The position numbers were made by a program, and so were the translations under genes. Source: Algibacter miyuki (lineage in GTDB: Bacteria > Bacteroidota > Bacteroidia > Flavobacteriales > Flavobacteriaceae). From it: a stretch of DNA of 64,000 bases. Of this stretch, positions 46,128 through 55,051 are shown piece by piece. The stretch lies in assembly GCF_042427745.1 (NCBI RefSeq), contig NZ_JBHMFA010000034.1. One strand, given 5' to 3'. Under the pieces are notes generated by a model. That model was not told the DNA's origin, did not search any database, and was given only the letters and a program-made list of their open reading frames with translations. Positions within the stretch are counted from its first letter, which is position 1. Each line of letters opens with the position of its first letter.

Positions 46128-47558
46128 ATGAAATTCATAAGTCAAATAATTTTAAGTTTCTGCTTTTTCACAAGTATACTATCTCATTCTCAAGAAAAAA
46201 AACCAAACTTAGTTATCATAATTGCAGACGATCATGGGGTTTACCATTCTTCACCGTATGGTAGTACAGGAATAAAAACACCTCATATACAAAAACTATC
46301 AGACGAGGGAATACGGTTTGATAATGCTTATGTTGCTTCACCAGCCTGTGGACCTAGTAGAGCTGCTCTTTTTACAGGAATGATGCCTTATAACAATGGT
46401 ATCGTAGGAAATCATGAATTCCCATTAAAGCCTGGTGTAAGCTCTTTAGTACCAAAATTAATTGAGCAAGGATACCAAGTTGTTTTTCAAGGAAAAGTAG
46501 CACATGGTAAAAAGAAACATCATCAAGACTATGTTCCTGATGAGGTTACAGTACTAGATAGTGGTTTAAAAAGCGACCTCAAATTATCCATATTAGAAAA
46601 CTTTTTAAAAACTAGAAAAGACAAACGTCCAATAGCTTTATTTGTTGGATTTACTGATACACACAGACCGTATCCTAGCTTAAAAAACACGAAAGTCAGA
46701 ACAGAAAATGTAGTAATTAACAAAAGAATCTACAGTACACCTGAAGCAAAATTAGAAATGAGTAGGTATCTTCAAGCCGTTGAAAACTTAGATTCAAAAC
46801 TCGGTACAGTAAGAAAAATGACCAAACATTACTTAAAGAATGACAATACCGTCACTTTGTTTACATCAGACCATGGAATGGCATGGCCTTTTGGAAAATG
46901 GTCTCTTTATGAAACAGGGATTCGCTGTCCATTAATTGTTTCATGGCCTGGTAAAATTGCCCCAAATACAACAACAAGTGCCATGGTAAGCTGGATTGAT
47001 ATCATTCCAACAATTATTGACATCATGGATGGAGAAATACCAACAAACATTGATGGAAAATCATTTGCAAATGTACTTTATGGAAAAGAGAAAAAGCATA
47101 GAGAAGTAATATATGCTACACATAAAGGGGATAAACAAATGAATGTATATCCTATCCGATCGGTTCGAGTAGACAATTGGAAATACATTCGGAATTTACA
47201 TCCAGAATTTGCATACACCACGCATACGGATGTTTTATCAAAAAATAAGATAAAAGCTAAAAGTTCTGCTCCACACTGGGCTTCCTATCTTGAAGCGGCA
47301 AAAACAGATCCTGCTGCGGCCGATTTTTTAAAAGATTATCATAGTAATCCCGCTGAGGAACTATATAACCTTGAGCAAGATCCTTTAGAACAAAATAATC
47401 TTGCAGCACTGTCAAAATATTCTAAGAAACTGAAATCGTTACGCAAAATGATATCAAAACGAATGATAGAAGTTGGTGATGACGAATCGCTTAGCGGTCC
47501 TCCTAAATTACTTGAAATTTCTCTATCTTGGAGTCCACAGTCAAAAAATAATCGGTAA
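46128..47558 (+). CDS. Sulfatase (family S1), second of a tandem pair
   Basis: 476 residues; signal peptide about 1-22. Asp34-Asp35 in IADDHGV and maturation motif C-G-P-S-R from Cys74, AALFTGMMPYNNGIVGNHE. Most blocks are identical to the previous sulfatase (YETGIR, SDHGMAWPFGKWSLY, DDESLSGPPKLLE), with scattered changes between, as in a duplicate under separate selection. Differences fall in the substrate region, for example CTDTHTPYPPAGES versus FTDTHRPYPSLKNT. The pair may act on related sulfate positions (inference). Confidence 0.95.
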   Translation: MKFISQIILSFCFFTSILSHSQEKKPNLVIIIADDHGVYHSSPYGSTGIKTPHIQKLSDEGIRFDNAYVASPACGPSRAALFTGMMPYNNGIVGNHEFPLKPGVSSLVPKLIEQGYQVVFQGKVAHGKKKHHQDYVPDEVTVLDSGLKSDLKLSILENFLKTRKDKRPIALFVGFTDTHRPYPSLKNTKVRTENVVINKRIYSTPEAKLEMSRYLQAVENLDSKLGTVRKMTKHYLKNDNTVTLFTSDHGMAWPFGKWSLYETGIRCPLIVSWPGKIAPNTTTSAMVSWIDIIPTIIDIMDGEIPTNIDGKSFANVLYGKEKKHREVIYATHKGDKQMNVYPIRSVRVDNWKYIRNLHPEFAYTTHTDVLSKNKIKAKSSAPHWASYLEAAKTDPAAADFLKDYHSNPAEELYNLEQDPLEQNNLAALSKYSKKLKSLRKMISKRMIEVGDDESLSGPPKLLEISLSWSPQSKNNR

Positions 47559-47574
47559 AAACATAGCATTTATA

Positions 47575-50400
47575 ATGAAAAATAAACCCAAATATATTAG
47601 TCAGTTTCATATTATTCTTATTATGGTTTTACTAGTTTCTCTGAATGGTTGTAATACTAGCAATGGCAACAAAGAAGGTGAAATTGGCCACTTAAAAACT
47701 GAAGGTTTTGATCATTGGATAGTTACAGACGAAGCAATGCCAAAATTATCATGGCAACCTATTTCTCATATATCCGAACAAAAAGTTATTGGCTATGAAT
47801 TACTCGTTGCAGACAACAAAAATGACTTAGAGCAGAATAATGGAAACCTCCTCGAATTAACGGTTACTAAAATCGAAAATGGTCCTTGGTTCTATTTTGA
47901 TGCTTCGAAACTTCCTGCACGAACTGTTGCTTTGTGGCGGGTAAGAGCCGTATTAGAAGATGATAGTCGAGGAGCATGGAGCGAGACTTTTCATTTTGAA
48001 ATTGGTTTAAAAAACAAGTCAGATTGGTCTGGAAAATGGATTGGTATGCATCCTGAACTTCGCCAGAAATCAGCACCTTGGTTTCGAAATTCATTTGAAA
48101 TAAATAAAACCATTACCAAAGCAAGACTTTACGTATGTGGATTAGGCATGCATGAAAGTTGGCTTAACGGGAAAAAAATAGGAAACGAACTATTACAACC
48201 TGCTCAAACAGATTACAATATCCGAAGTTTTTATGTTGCCCACGATGTGAGTAAATTACTAAATCAAGGTCAAAACACACTTGGGTTTTGGTTAGGAGAT
48301 GGCTTTTACAACCAAGATAGAGTTTGGGGAGCAAACGGATTGAGTTACGGACAACCAAAAGTTTTGGCCCAACTTGAAATCACTTTTGATGATGGCAGCA
48401 CCTCTATCATTGCAACAGATGAAAACTGGCTTTGTAAATCTAGTGCTATCACAGCCTCTAATGTTTATGCTGGCGAGAACTACAATTCAAATCTATACGA
48501 CCCTTTATGGTCTAAAAATCAAAACAACACTAGTAGCTGGAAACCTGTAAATTTAGAAACCGTACCAGGAAAAACATTAGTTGCTCAACAATTACCACCT
48601 TGCCGCATAACAGACACCGTATTTGTAAAAGAGATTAACCAATTACATCCAAATACTTGGTTTTTTGACTTTGGACAAAATCTTGTTGGTTGGGCAAAAA
48701 TGAAAATTGATGCGACGCCAAATACTAAAATCACTATTCGTTTTGCAGAAGACAAACTTTCTACTGGCGAATTAAACTTTGCAACGAGTGGCGTTCGTGC
48801 AACAAAAGTCATCCAAACAGATACATATATTTGTAAAGGTAACGGCGAAGAAATTTGGGAACCTCGGTTTTCCTATCACGGATTTCGTTTTGCTGAAGTA
48901 ACAATAAGCAATGGCGAATTAAAAAATAAAATACCAACAAAAGATTTACTTCAAGGTATGGTTGTTCATACAGATATGACTGTAACTGGCGAGTTTTCAT
49001 CTTCAGACGATACTCTAAATCAAATTTTTGACATGGCACATTGGACACAATCTGGTGGTGTATTGGGAATACCTATGGATTGTCCTGTTCGTGAACGCTG
49101 TGGTTGGACAGGAGACGCACATTTAACCGTTCCTTACACCATGTATCGTTTTGATGCCGCGAGTATGTGGCGAAAATACACGACCGATATTGCCACAACA
49201 GCAGAAGTTTCAGCTCCTATGTTATGCTTTGGAGATGAGTTTGGCGAACGTACAAAACAGATAAAAAAATATGGTATTCCCACAATGGTTGCGCCAGGTA
49301 AACGATTTATCGGCGAAGGCTCTCCAGATTGGGGAAGTGCCATCGCTTTTATCCCATGGGATATTTATGCACATACAGGAGATATAAGATCATTAAAAGA
49401 GCATTATAATTCCATAAAACAATGGACAGAACATTTACAAGGTATTTCAACAAACAGCATTGTATATTCTGGCATGGGCGATTGGTGTAAACCCATAGTA
49501 AGCAACCCAGAAGGAAAAACCGAGCGTGAAATTTATGGCAAAATAACACCCATGCTTTCTACGGCTTGTTATTACCGTAGTGCAAGAATTACTGCTGATG
49601 CAGCGCAACTTATCGGTAATAAAGAAGATTATTTATATTTCGATAAACTGGCTAGTGACATTCGTACAGCATTTACTAAAGCTTTCTATGGAAAAGACAG
49701 AATATTGATACCAGACCAGACAATTAATGCCATTGCAGTTGATTGGAATGTATTATCCCATGAGCATCAAGCGCAAGCAGCCGAAGCCCTAAACCAACAA
49801 GTTATTGCTGCTAATTATCACTTTGAAACAGGTGTATTTGGTATGCCATCATTATGGCCTGTACTTGGAAGATTCGGATATCACGAAACCCTATGGAAAG
49901 TACTTCAAAATGAAAACGCACCAAGTTTTAAACATCTTATGAGTAAAGGCGCTAGCACATTTTGGGAAGTCTGGCCAACCGAAAACGAGAACTTAGATAA
50001 TTATAAACAGTCCATGAGCCATCCGTTTCAAGCAGCCTTTGTGAGTTGGTTTTATGAAGGGTTAGCGGGAATTAAGCCAAATTCAAAACTAACAGGTTAT
50101 CGCTTAATCCATTTAGAACCACAGATTATTCCTGAATTAGAATGGGTTAAATGCCGTTTTTCATCTCCTATGGGCATGATTGAAAGTTCTTGGAATCAGA
50201 ATAAATCTACCTTGACATGGCAAGTTGAAATTCCTGCAGGTGCTGAAGCTAGGTTAAGAGTTCCTGGCACCCTTATTAATGTTGAAAAGGATTCAAAAGC
50301 ATTTAAAGTAGAAACTAACAAGATATCAGATGCCCAAGGCATAGCCGAAAAACTAACACTTCACGCTGGTAAATATATAATTACTTCAAACTTAAAATAA
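47575..50400 (+). CDS. Alpha-L-rhamnosidase, GH78, multidomain lipoprotein
   Basis: 941 residues from ATG 47575; earlier in-frame Mets overlap the sulfatase end and are rejected because this start gives a lipoprotein signal (LLVSLNGCN). Domain order matches the 26899 enzyme: N-terminal fibronectin-like domain, two sandwich domains (WFRNSFEINKTITKARLYVC; FDFGQNLVGWAKM), then the alpha-barrel with DCPVRERCGWTGDAH from Asp502, where Val-Arg-Glu replaces the usual Gln-Arg-Asp but the acid positions are kept. C-terminal sandwich to the end. Last gene of the + operon, convergent with the GH-A gene only 14 bases away. Confidence 0.94.
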   Translation: MKNKPKYISQFHIILIMVLLVSLNGCNTSNGNKEGEIGHLKTEGFDHWIVTDEAMPKLSWQPISHISEQKVIGYELLVADNKNDLEQNNGNLLELTVTKIENGPWFYFDASKLPARTVALWRVRAVLEDDSRGAWSETFHFEIGLKNKSDWSGKWIGMHPELRQKSAPWFRNSFEINKTITKARLYVCGLGMHESWLNGKKIGNELLQPAQTDYNIRSFYVAHDVSKLLNQGQNTLGFWLGDGFYNQDRVWGANGLSYGQPKVLAQLEITFDDGSTSIIATDENWLCKSSAITASNVYAGENYNSNLYDPLWSKNQNNTSSWKPVNLETVPGKTLVAQQLPPCRITDTVFVKEINQLHPNTWFFDFGQNLVGWAKMKIDATPNTKITIRFAEDKLSTGELNFATSGVRATKVIQTDTYICKGNGEEIWEPRFSYHGFRFAEVTISNGELKNKIPTKDLLQGMVVHTDMTVTGEFSSSDDTLNQIFDMAHWTQSGGVLGIPMDCPVRERCGWTGDAHLTVPYTMYRFDAASMWRKYTTDIATTAEVSAPMLCFGDEFGERTKQIKKYGIPTMVAPGKRFIGEGSPDWGSAIAFIPWDIYAHTGDIRSLKEHYNSIKQWTEHLQGISTNSIVYSGMGDWCKPIVSNPEGKTEREIYGKITPMLSTACYYRSARITADAAQLIGNKEDYLYFDKLASDIRTAFTKAFYGKDRILIPDQTINAIAVDWNVLSHEHQAQAAEALNQQVIAANYHFETGVFGMPSLWPVLGRFGYHETLWKVLQNENAPSFKHLMSKGASTFWEVWPTENENLDNYKQSMSHPFQAAFVSWFYEGLAGIKPNSKLTGYRLIHLEPQIIPELEWVKCRFSSPMGMIESSWNQNKSTLTWQVEIPAGAEARLRVPGTLINVEKDSKAFKVETNKISDAQGIAEKLTLHAGKYIITSNLK

Positions 50401-50413
50401 AAAGTATATCTAT

Positions 50414-51505
50414 TTAGAATCCTGTAATTTCTTTAAGTTTTTTGAAGAAGGCTTTTTTTCTAGGTGAATTAATTCCCCAATCTATAGGTACACTTTGGTA
50501 ACCATCTTCAAAACCTTCTCCATCCAAGCGGAAATCAAAATACCCCCAAGAGGCATACGATTCTATTGCTGCTTTAAAATTGTAGTGATCTGCGTCAAAA
50601 TCAAAATGGTCATCCTCTGTAAACAGAATTGGTTGGTTTGAAAATCCGGCAACATTTTTAGTTTTTTCAACCATCTCGGTAATTCCAGAAGGTTTATGAA
50701 CACCATTACCATGAATCAAAATAAAATCTGACACTTTAAGTACATTTTCCTGCGGAATAATCCCGCCTCCGTAACTCGTTGTTACCAGTAATTTATTATT
50801 ACTCATTTTCTTTACGCGTTGAATGAGTTCGTGTACACGAGGTTGTGTAAGAATGGTGTGATCGTATGGTCCGTTACATTCATTATTAATTTCGATAAGA
50901 ATATTTTTATACCCCTTCTGAAGAATCCATGCAGTTATATTATCTGTAGCATTCAATACAGCTGATTCATCTTCTAAATCTTCATCTTGCCTAAAGTAAA
51001 AATACCCCAAAATAACCACCATCCCCAAATCATCAGCTTTGTTCAATACTTTTTCAAGACGTGCCATATAAGCTGGTCTCAAATTTCCTTTTTCATCAAA
51101 AGTAGAATTAATCCAATTGTGGTTTTTATATCCAAATGGGCCCCCACCTTGAAGATTTAATGAGAACGCTAATAGACCGTGTTTATGCCATTCAGCCATA
51201 TTTGCAATAAACTCATTGGTATTTCTATTGGCATCCCATTTTTTAGTATCTGGATACTTAAACACATCTACAGTCTCAGGATTCAAATCATCAAAAATTC
51301 CCTGAACCATTCTGGAATTCATAAGTAATCCTTCAATTTTATTGCCTTCCCAAAATCGCCCTTTATACGTTAATTCCTCATTAATATAAAACTGATTATC
51401 TTTAATTGAAACCTTAGTTTTTAAATTAGGCTGCGCTAAAACAATAAGATTAAAAAAAACCATTGTAAAAACAAATAATACTATTTTAAATTTATTAAGT
51501 CTCAT
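50414..51505 (-). CDS. Clan GH-A (GH5-like) glycoside hydrolase, family uncertain
   Basis: 363 residues with a signal peptide (1-24, ending IVLAQ). A TIM barrel of clan GH-A type: the strand-4 motif ILIEINNEC gives the probable acid/base Glu209, and the strand-7 motif PILFTEDDH gives the probable nucleophile Glu297, some 88 residues later. Other strand ends are LLAFSLNLQGGGPFG and MVVILGYFYFRQDE. I cannot name the family; GH5-like or an unassigned sibling fits. It is a single-gene minus unit with its own CAGGAT-type promoter (site i). Confidence 0.75.
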   Translation of the reverse strand: MRLNKFKIVLFVFTMVFFNLIVLAQPNLKTKVSIKDNQFYINEELTYKGRFWEGNKIEGLLMNSRMVQGIFDDLNPETVDVFKYPDTKKWDANRNTNEFIANMAEWHKHGLLAFSLNLQGGGPFGYKNHNWINSTFDEKGNLRPAYMARLEKVLNKADDLGMVVILGYFYFRQDEDLEDESAVLNATDNITAWILQKGYKNILIEINNECNGPYDHTILTQPRVHELIQRVKKMSNNKLLVTTSYGGGIIPQENVLKVSDFILIHGNGVHKPSGITEMVEKTKNVAGFSNQPILFTEDDHFDFDADHYNFKAAIESYASWGYFDFRLDGEGFEDGYQSVPIDWGINSPRKKAFFKKLKEITGF

Positions 51506-51536
51506 AGTGTTAGGATTATAATTTTAATTCCTTGTA

Positions 51537-51581
51537 TAAATAAAACAAATACTCTAGTAAAAACTATCCTGTAAAACCATG
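51537..51581 (-). promoter_or_regulatory. CAGGAT-type promoter (site i) for the GH-A glycosidase
   Basis: Minus strand: CAGGAT at 51571-51566, CATGG half-site 10 bases upstream, and TTTATTTA beginning at 51544, 27 bases downstream, departing from TAnnTTTA at its second base. Core identical to site g over 20 bases. Confidence 0.57.
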
Positions 51582-51628
51582 TTAAGTAGTTTAAGGTTAA
51601 TAAATTTACATTTGGTATTACCTATAGG

Positions 51629-51672
51629 CAGATAGTACAGGATAACTATTTTTAAAAAGTTTTTTAAATTTA
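51629..51672 (+). promoter_or_regulatory. CAGGAT-type promoter (site j) for the GMC operon
   Basis: TACAGGATA with CAGGAT at 51638-51643, CAG half-site 9 bases upstream (51629), and TAAATTTA at 51665-51672, exactly 27 bases on. The start codon is 130 bases further, leaving the longest leader of the thirteen; it holds a small GAAGG...CCTTC hairpin. Confidence 0.7.
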
Positions 51673-51802
51673 AACACCCTGAAGGACACCGAGACCTTCC
51701 TGTAAAAATTATAATAAAACAACTACACCCAATTTATTTCCAAAAATAAAAAACGAAAGTATCTAGATTCTTTTTGTTTTTATTACAAATAAAACAACTT
51801 AA

Positions 51803-53521
51803 ATGACTGAAGAAAAAATAACTAAACACCCAACTACCTATGACGCCATTGTAATTGGTACAGGAATAAGCGGAGGTTGGGCTGCAAAAGAGCTTTGTGA
51901 GAATGGATTAAAAACGCTAGTCCTTGACCGAGGTAGAATGGTAAAACATATTGAAGACTATCCTACAATGTATACAGATGACTGGGATTTAAAACATCGT
52001 GGTAAAGTTGCTCCTGATGAAATAAAAGGGCAAACAAAAAACCGTAGAAGCGGTTTTATCAATCAATATTCTAAACATTGGTTTGCAAATTATGAGGAGC
52101 ACCCGTATAATGAATCTAAAAAATTTGATTGGATAAGAGGCTACCATGTTGGTGGACGCTCCATTATGTGGGGTAAACAAAGTTACCGTTGGAGCGAAAT
52201 GGATTTTGAAGCCAACAAAAAAGATGGACATGGTGTGGATTGGCCCATTCGGTATAAAGATATTGAACCTTGGTACGACAAAGTTGAAAAATTCATAGGT
52301 GTTTCTGGGCAAAATCTAGGCTTATCCCAATTACCCGATGGAAAACTATCCCCGCCCATGGAGTTAAATTGTGTGGAACTAGATTTACAAAAAATCTTAA
52401 AAAACGAATTTGATGATGATCGATTACTAACTATTGGTCGTGTGGCGCATTTAACAGGAAACGCTATGCATGAAGGCCGTTCAAACTGCCAATTTAGAGC
52501 ACGTTGCGTTCGTGGTTGTCCTTTTGGAGGCTATTTTAGTAGTAACTCTTCAACATTACCCGCAGCAGAACGTACGGGCAATATGCATTTACGGCCAGAT
52601 TCTATAGCTTATGAAATTGCTTATGATGAAAAAACAGGATTAGCTTCGGGTGTAAAAGTTATTGATGCAAACACCAAAGAAAAACTGTTTTTTAAGGCAT
52701 CTATTATTTTTAATTGTGCTTCTGCTATAGCATCTACAAGTATTTTAATGCAATCTAAATCTGAACGATTCCCTAACGGTATGGGTAATGATAGCGGAGA
52801 ACTTGGGCATAACTTGATGGATCATCATTATGGCATTGGAGCATCAGCAGAAGTTGAAGGTTTTGATGATAAATATTACAAAGGCAGACGTCCAAATGGG
52901 TTTTACATCCCTCGATTTAAAAACCTTGGTGATGACAAAACAAACACTAAAAACTATGTTCGCGGATTTGGTTATCAAGGTGGAGCAAGTAGAACCAATT
53001 GGCAGCATGCCGTTGCAGAGTTAAGCTTTGGAAAGGCACTAAAAGACAAAGCTTTAAAACCAGGCCCATGGCGCATAGGCATGGGTGGTTTTGGAGAATG
53101 CTTACCATATCACGAAAACAAAATGATACTAGATTACAATAAGCTTGATGCATGGGGCTTACCAACTATAACTTTTGATGCTGAAATAAAAGAGAATGAA
53201 CGTAACATGCGAAAAGATATGAAAGCCCAAGCGGTTGCCATGTTAAATGCCGCAGGGTATAAAAATGTGAGAGGTCATGAAAGAGAACCTATTTTGGGTG
53301 CCTGCATTCATGAAATGGGAACTGCAAGAATGGGAAAAGATCCAAAAACATCAGTTTTAAATAAACATAATCAAATACATGCCGTACCAAATGTTTATAT
53401 GACTGATGGTGCTTGTATGACATCATCTGCTTGCCAAAACCCATCCCTAACTTATATGGCATTAACGGCTAGAGCAGCGAACCATGCCGCAACCGAATTC
53501 AAAAAAAATAAAAACACTTAA
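51803..53521 (+). CDS. GMC-family FAD-dependent oxidoreductase
   Basis: 572 residues, no signal peptide of its own. The N-terminal FAD-binding Rossmann motif is DAIVIGTGISGGWAAKEL (14-31), with GRSIMWGKQSYRW in the flavin-attachment region and a C-terminal GMC_oxred_C block (HEMGTARMG, TDGACMTSSACQNPSLTYMAL). The family oxidises alcohol groups of sugars and polyols. The next gene encodes a gluconate-2-dehydrogenase subunit 3-like protein with a twin-arginine-like leader, so this subunit may be exported with it (known for related dehydrogenases; inference here). Behind promoter site j, at the head of a three-gene operon ending in DUF1080. Confidence 0.9.
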   Translation: MTEEKITKHPTTYDAIVIGTGISGGWAAKELCENGLKTLVLDRGRMVKHIEDYPTMYTDDWDLKHRGKVAPDEIKGQTKNRRSGFINQYSKHWFANYEEHPYNESKKFDWIRGYHVGGRSIMWGKQSYRWSEMDFEANKKDGHGVDWPIRYKDIEPWYDKVEKFIGVSGQNLGLSQLPDGKLSPPMELNCVELDLQKILKNEFDDDRLLTIGRVAHLTGNAMHEGRSNCQFRARCVRGCPFGGYFSSNSSTLPAAERTGNMHLRPDSIAYEIAYDEKTGLASGVKVIDANTKEKLFFKASIIFNCASAIASTSILMQSKSERFPNGMGNDSGELGHNLMDHHYGIGASAEVEGFDDKYYKGRRPNGFYIPRFKNLGDDKTNTKNYVRGFGYQGGASRTNWQHAVAELSFGKALKDKALKPGPWRIGMGGFGECLPYHENKMILDYNKLDAWGLPTITFDAEIKENERNMRKDMKAQAVAMLNAAGYKNVRGHEREPILGACIHEMGTARMGKDPKTSVLNKHNQIHAVPNVYMTDGACMTSSACQNPSLTYMALTARAANHAATEFKKNKNT

Positions 53522-53525
53522 AATC

Positions 53526-54155
53526 ATGAACAGAAGAACCGCTATAAAAAATTTAACCATGAGTTTGGGCTACACAGTAGCAGCACCAACTATTTTTAAT
53601 ATGTTATCTTCTTGTACGGCAGAAGTTGACACTTGGTCTCCTCTATTTTTATCTTCTGAAGAAAAACATATAGTAACCCTGTTGGTGGATATTATTTTAC
53701 CAGCTTCAGACACGCCAGGTGCTTTAGATGTTAATGTGCCTCAATTTTTAGATATGATGTATTATGATATTGAGACCAAAGAAAATCAAGACCTATTTAA
53801 AAAAGGGGCTTCAATTTTTTCTGAAAAATTTAAAACTCAGTTTGGTTCTGACGTAGCAAAAGGCAGTAATGAACAGTTTCAAACGCTTTTAGCATCTTAT
53901 TTCGATATTTCTGGTAAAGATACTGCCACTATTTTTAAAGAACAAAGGCTTCCTGTTGAAAAATTAACAACTCCACAGATAAAAAACCGTGCCTTATATA
54001 AGTTTTTAATTGCTGTAAGAACATATACGTTATTTGGGTATTTTACTTCTGAAAAAATTGGAGAAGAAATATTAAATTACGATCCTGTACCAGGAATTCA
54101 AATAGGTTGTATGTCTATCGAAGATGTTCCTAATGGAAGAGCTTGGTCTTTATAA
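53526..54155 (+). CDS. Gluconate 2-dehydrogenase subunit 3-like protein
   Basis: 209 residues from the ATG at 53526, 4 bases past the GMC stop; an earlier Met at 53484 overlaps the GMC end and lacks a leader. The N-terminus MNRRTAIKNL followed by a hydrophobic stretch to SSC resembles a twin-arginine lipoprotein leader. The body (FLSSEEKHIVTLLVDIILPASD, then PGALDVNVPQFLDMM) matches the GluconateDH subunit 3 family, which partners GMC-type large subunits. It is likely to escort or stabilise the oxidoreductase outside the cytoplasm. Confidence 0.88.
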   Translation: MNRRTAIKNLTMSLGYTVAAPTIFNMLSSCTAEVDTWSPLFLSSEEKHIVTLLVDIILPASDTPGALDVNVPQFLDMMYYDIETKENQDLFKKGASIFSEKFKTQFGSDVAKGSNEQFQTLLASYFDISGKDTATIFKEQRLPVEKLTTPQIKNRALYKFLIAVRTYTLFGYFTSEKIGEEILNYDPVPGIQIGCMSIEDVPNGRAWSL

Positions 54156-54166
54156 ACTAAAAAAGG

Positions 54167-54970
54167 ATGACAAAATTATTCAAAATACTCTACCTTGTTT
54201 TCTGCATTTCATTTTTATTCAATTGTAAAAAAAATGAAGAAAATAAAACTTCGGAAATAAAAAAAACATCATGGAAAAACCTATTAACGAGAAACGATCT
54301 TAACGATTGGATTGTTAAAATTAAAGGGCATGAAGTTGGTAATAATTACAAGAACACTTTTGTAGTTGAAAATGGTATTTTGAAAGTAAACTACGACGAA
54401 TATGATAATGTATTCAATAATTCTTTTGGACATATTTACTATAAAAAACCATTTTCAAATTATAAATTTAGAATGGACTACAGATTTACTGGCAATCAAC
54501 TTTCGGATGGTGCTCCATGGGCAAAGAGGAATAGTGGTATTATGTTTCATTGCGAAGACCCAAATGGTATTGGTTTAAACCAAAACTTCCCTGTTTCTAT
54601 TGAAGTACAACTTTTAGGAGGCAATGGCACCGATGAGCGTTCTACAGGAAACTTATGCTCTCCTGGTACACATGTAAAATACAACGATACATTAACTACA
54701 CAGCATATTGTGCAATCAACTTCAAAAACCTATCATGGAGAGCAGTGGGTACATGTTGAAATAGAGGTTAGAAATGATTCTATTATCAAACACATGATCA
54801 ATGGAGAAGAGGTATTACGCTATAGTAAACCGCAGTATGGCGGCAATGTAAATTTTAACGCCGAATTTTGGAAAACAAAACAGGGAATACCTTTAAAAAG
54901 CGGCTATATCTCACTCCAAAGTGAAAGCCATCCTGTTGAATTTAAAAATATCGAGATAATGGAATTATAA
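54167..54970 (+). CDS. DUF1080 (3-keto-disaccharide hydrolase family) lipoprotein
   Basis: 267 residues; lipoprotein signal with FLFNCKK near residue 19. DUF1080 sandwich: WKNLLTRNDLNDWIVKIKG, YRFTGNQLSDGAPWAKRNSG, IMFHCEDPNG, VEVQLLGG-like, and the C-terminal GYISLQSESHPVEFKNIEIMEL. Placed 11 bases after the subunit 3 gene and in the same operon as the GMC oxidoreductase, which fits the known pairing of a sugar oxidase with a 3-keto-glycoside-cleaving DUF1080 protein. Substrate unknown. A terminator follows. Confidence 0.88.
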   Translation: MTKLFKILYLVFCISFLFNCKKNEENKTSEIKKTSWKNLLTRNDLNDWIVKIKGHEVGNNYKNTFVVENGILKVNYDEYDNVFNNSFGHIYYKKPFSNYKFRMDYRFTGNQLSDGAPWAKRNSGIMFHCEDPNGIGLNQNFPVSIEVQLLGGNGTDERSTGNLCSPGTHVKYNDTLTTQHIVQSTSKTYHGEQWVHVEIEVRNDSIIKHMINGEEVLRYSKPQYGGNVNFNAEFWKTKQGIPLKSGYISLQSESHPVEFKNIEIMEL

Positions 54971-54988
54971 AGCAACAGCTTATAAAAA

Positions 54989-55029
54989 GAAAAGCCCTTT
55001 AGTGTTTTAAACTAAAGAGCTTTTCTTTT
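54989..55029. terminator. Bidirectional terminator
   Basis: Stem AAAAGCCCTTTAGT (54990-55003) / ACTAAAGAGCTTTT (55011-55024) with one mismatch and T/A tracts on both sides, between convergent genes. Confidence 0.88.
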
Positions 55030-55051
55030 AATCACAAATCTAAAATAAAGA

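Noticed and set aside
51989..52312. 107-codon minus frame within the GMC gene
   Set aside because: Antisense shadow; the GMC frame has complete FAD motifs.
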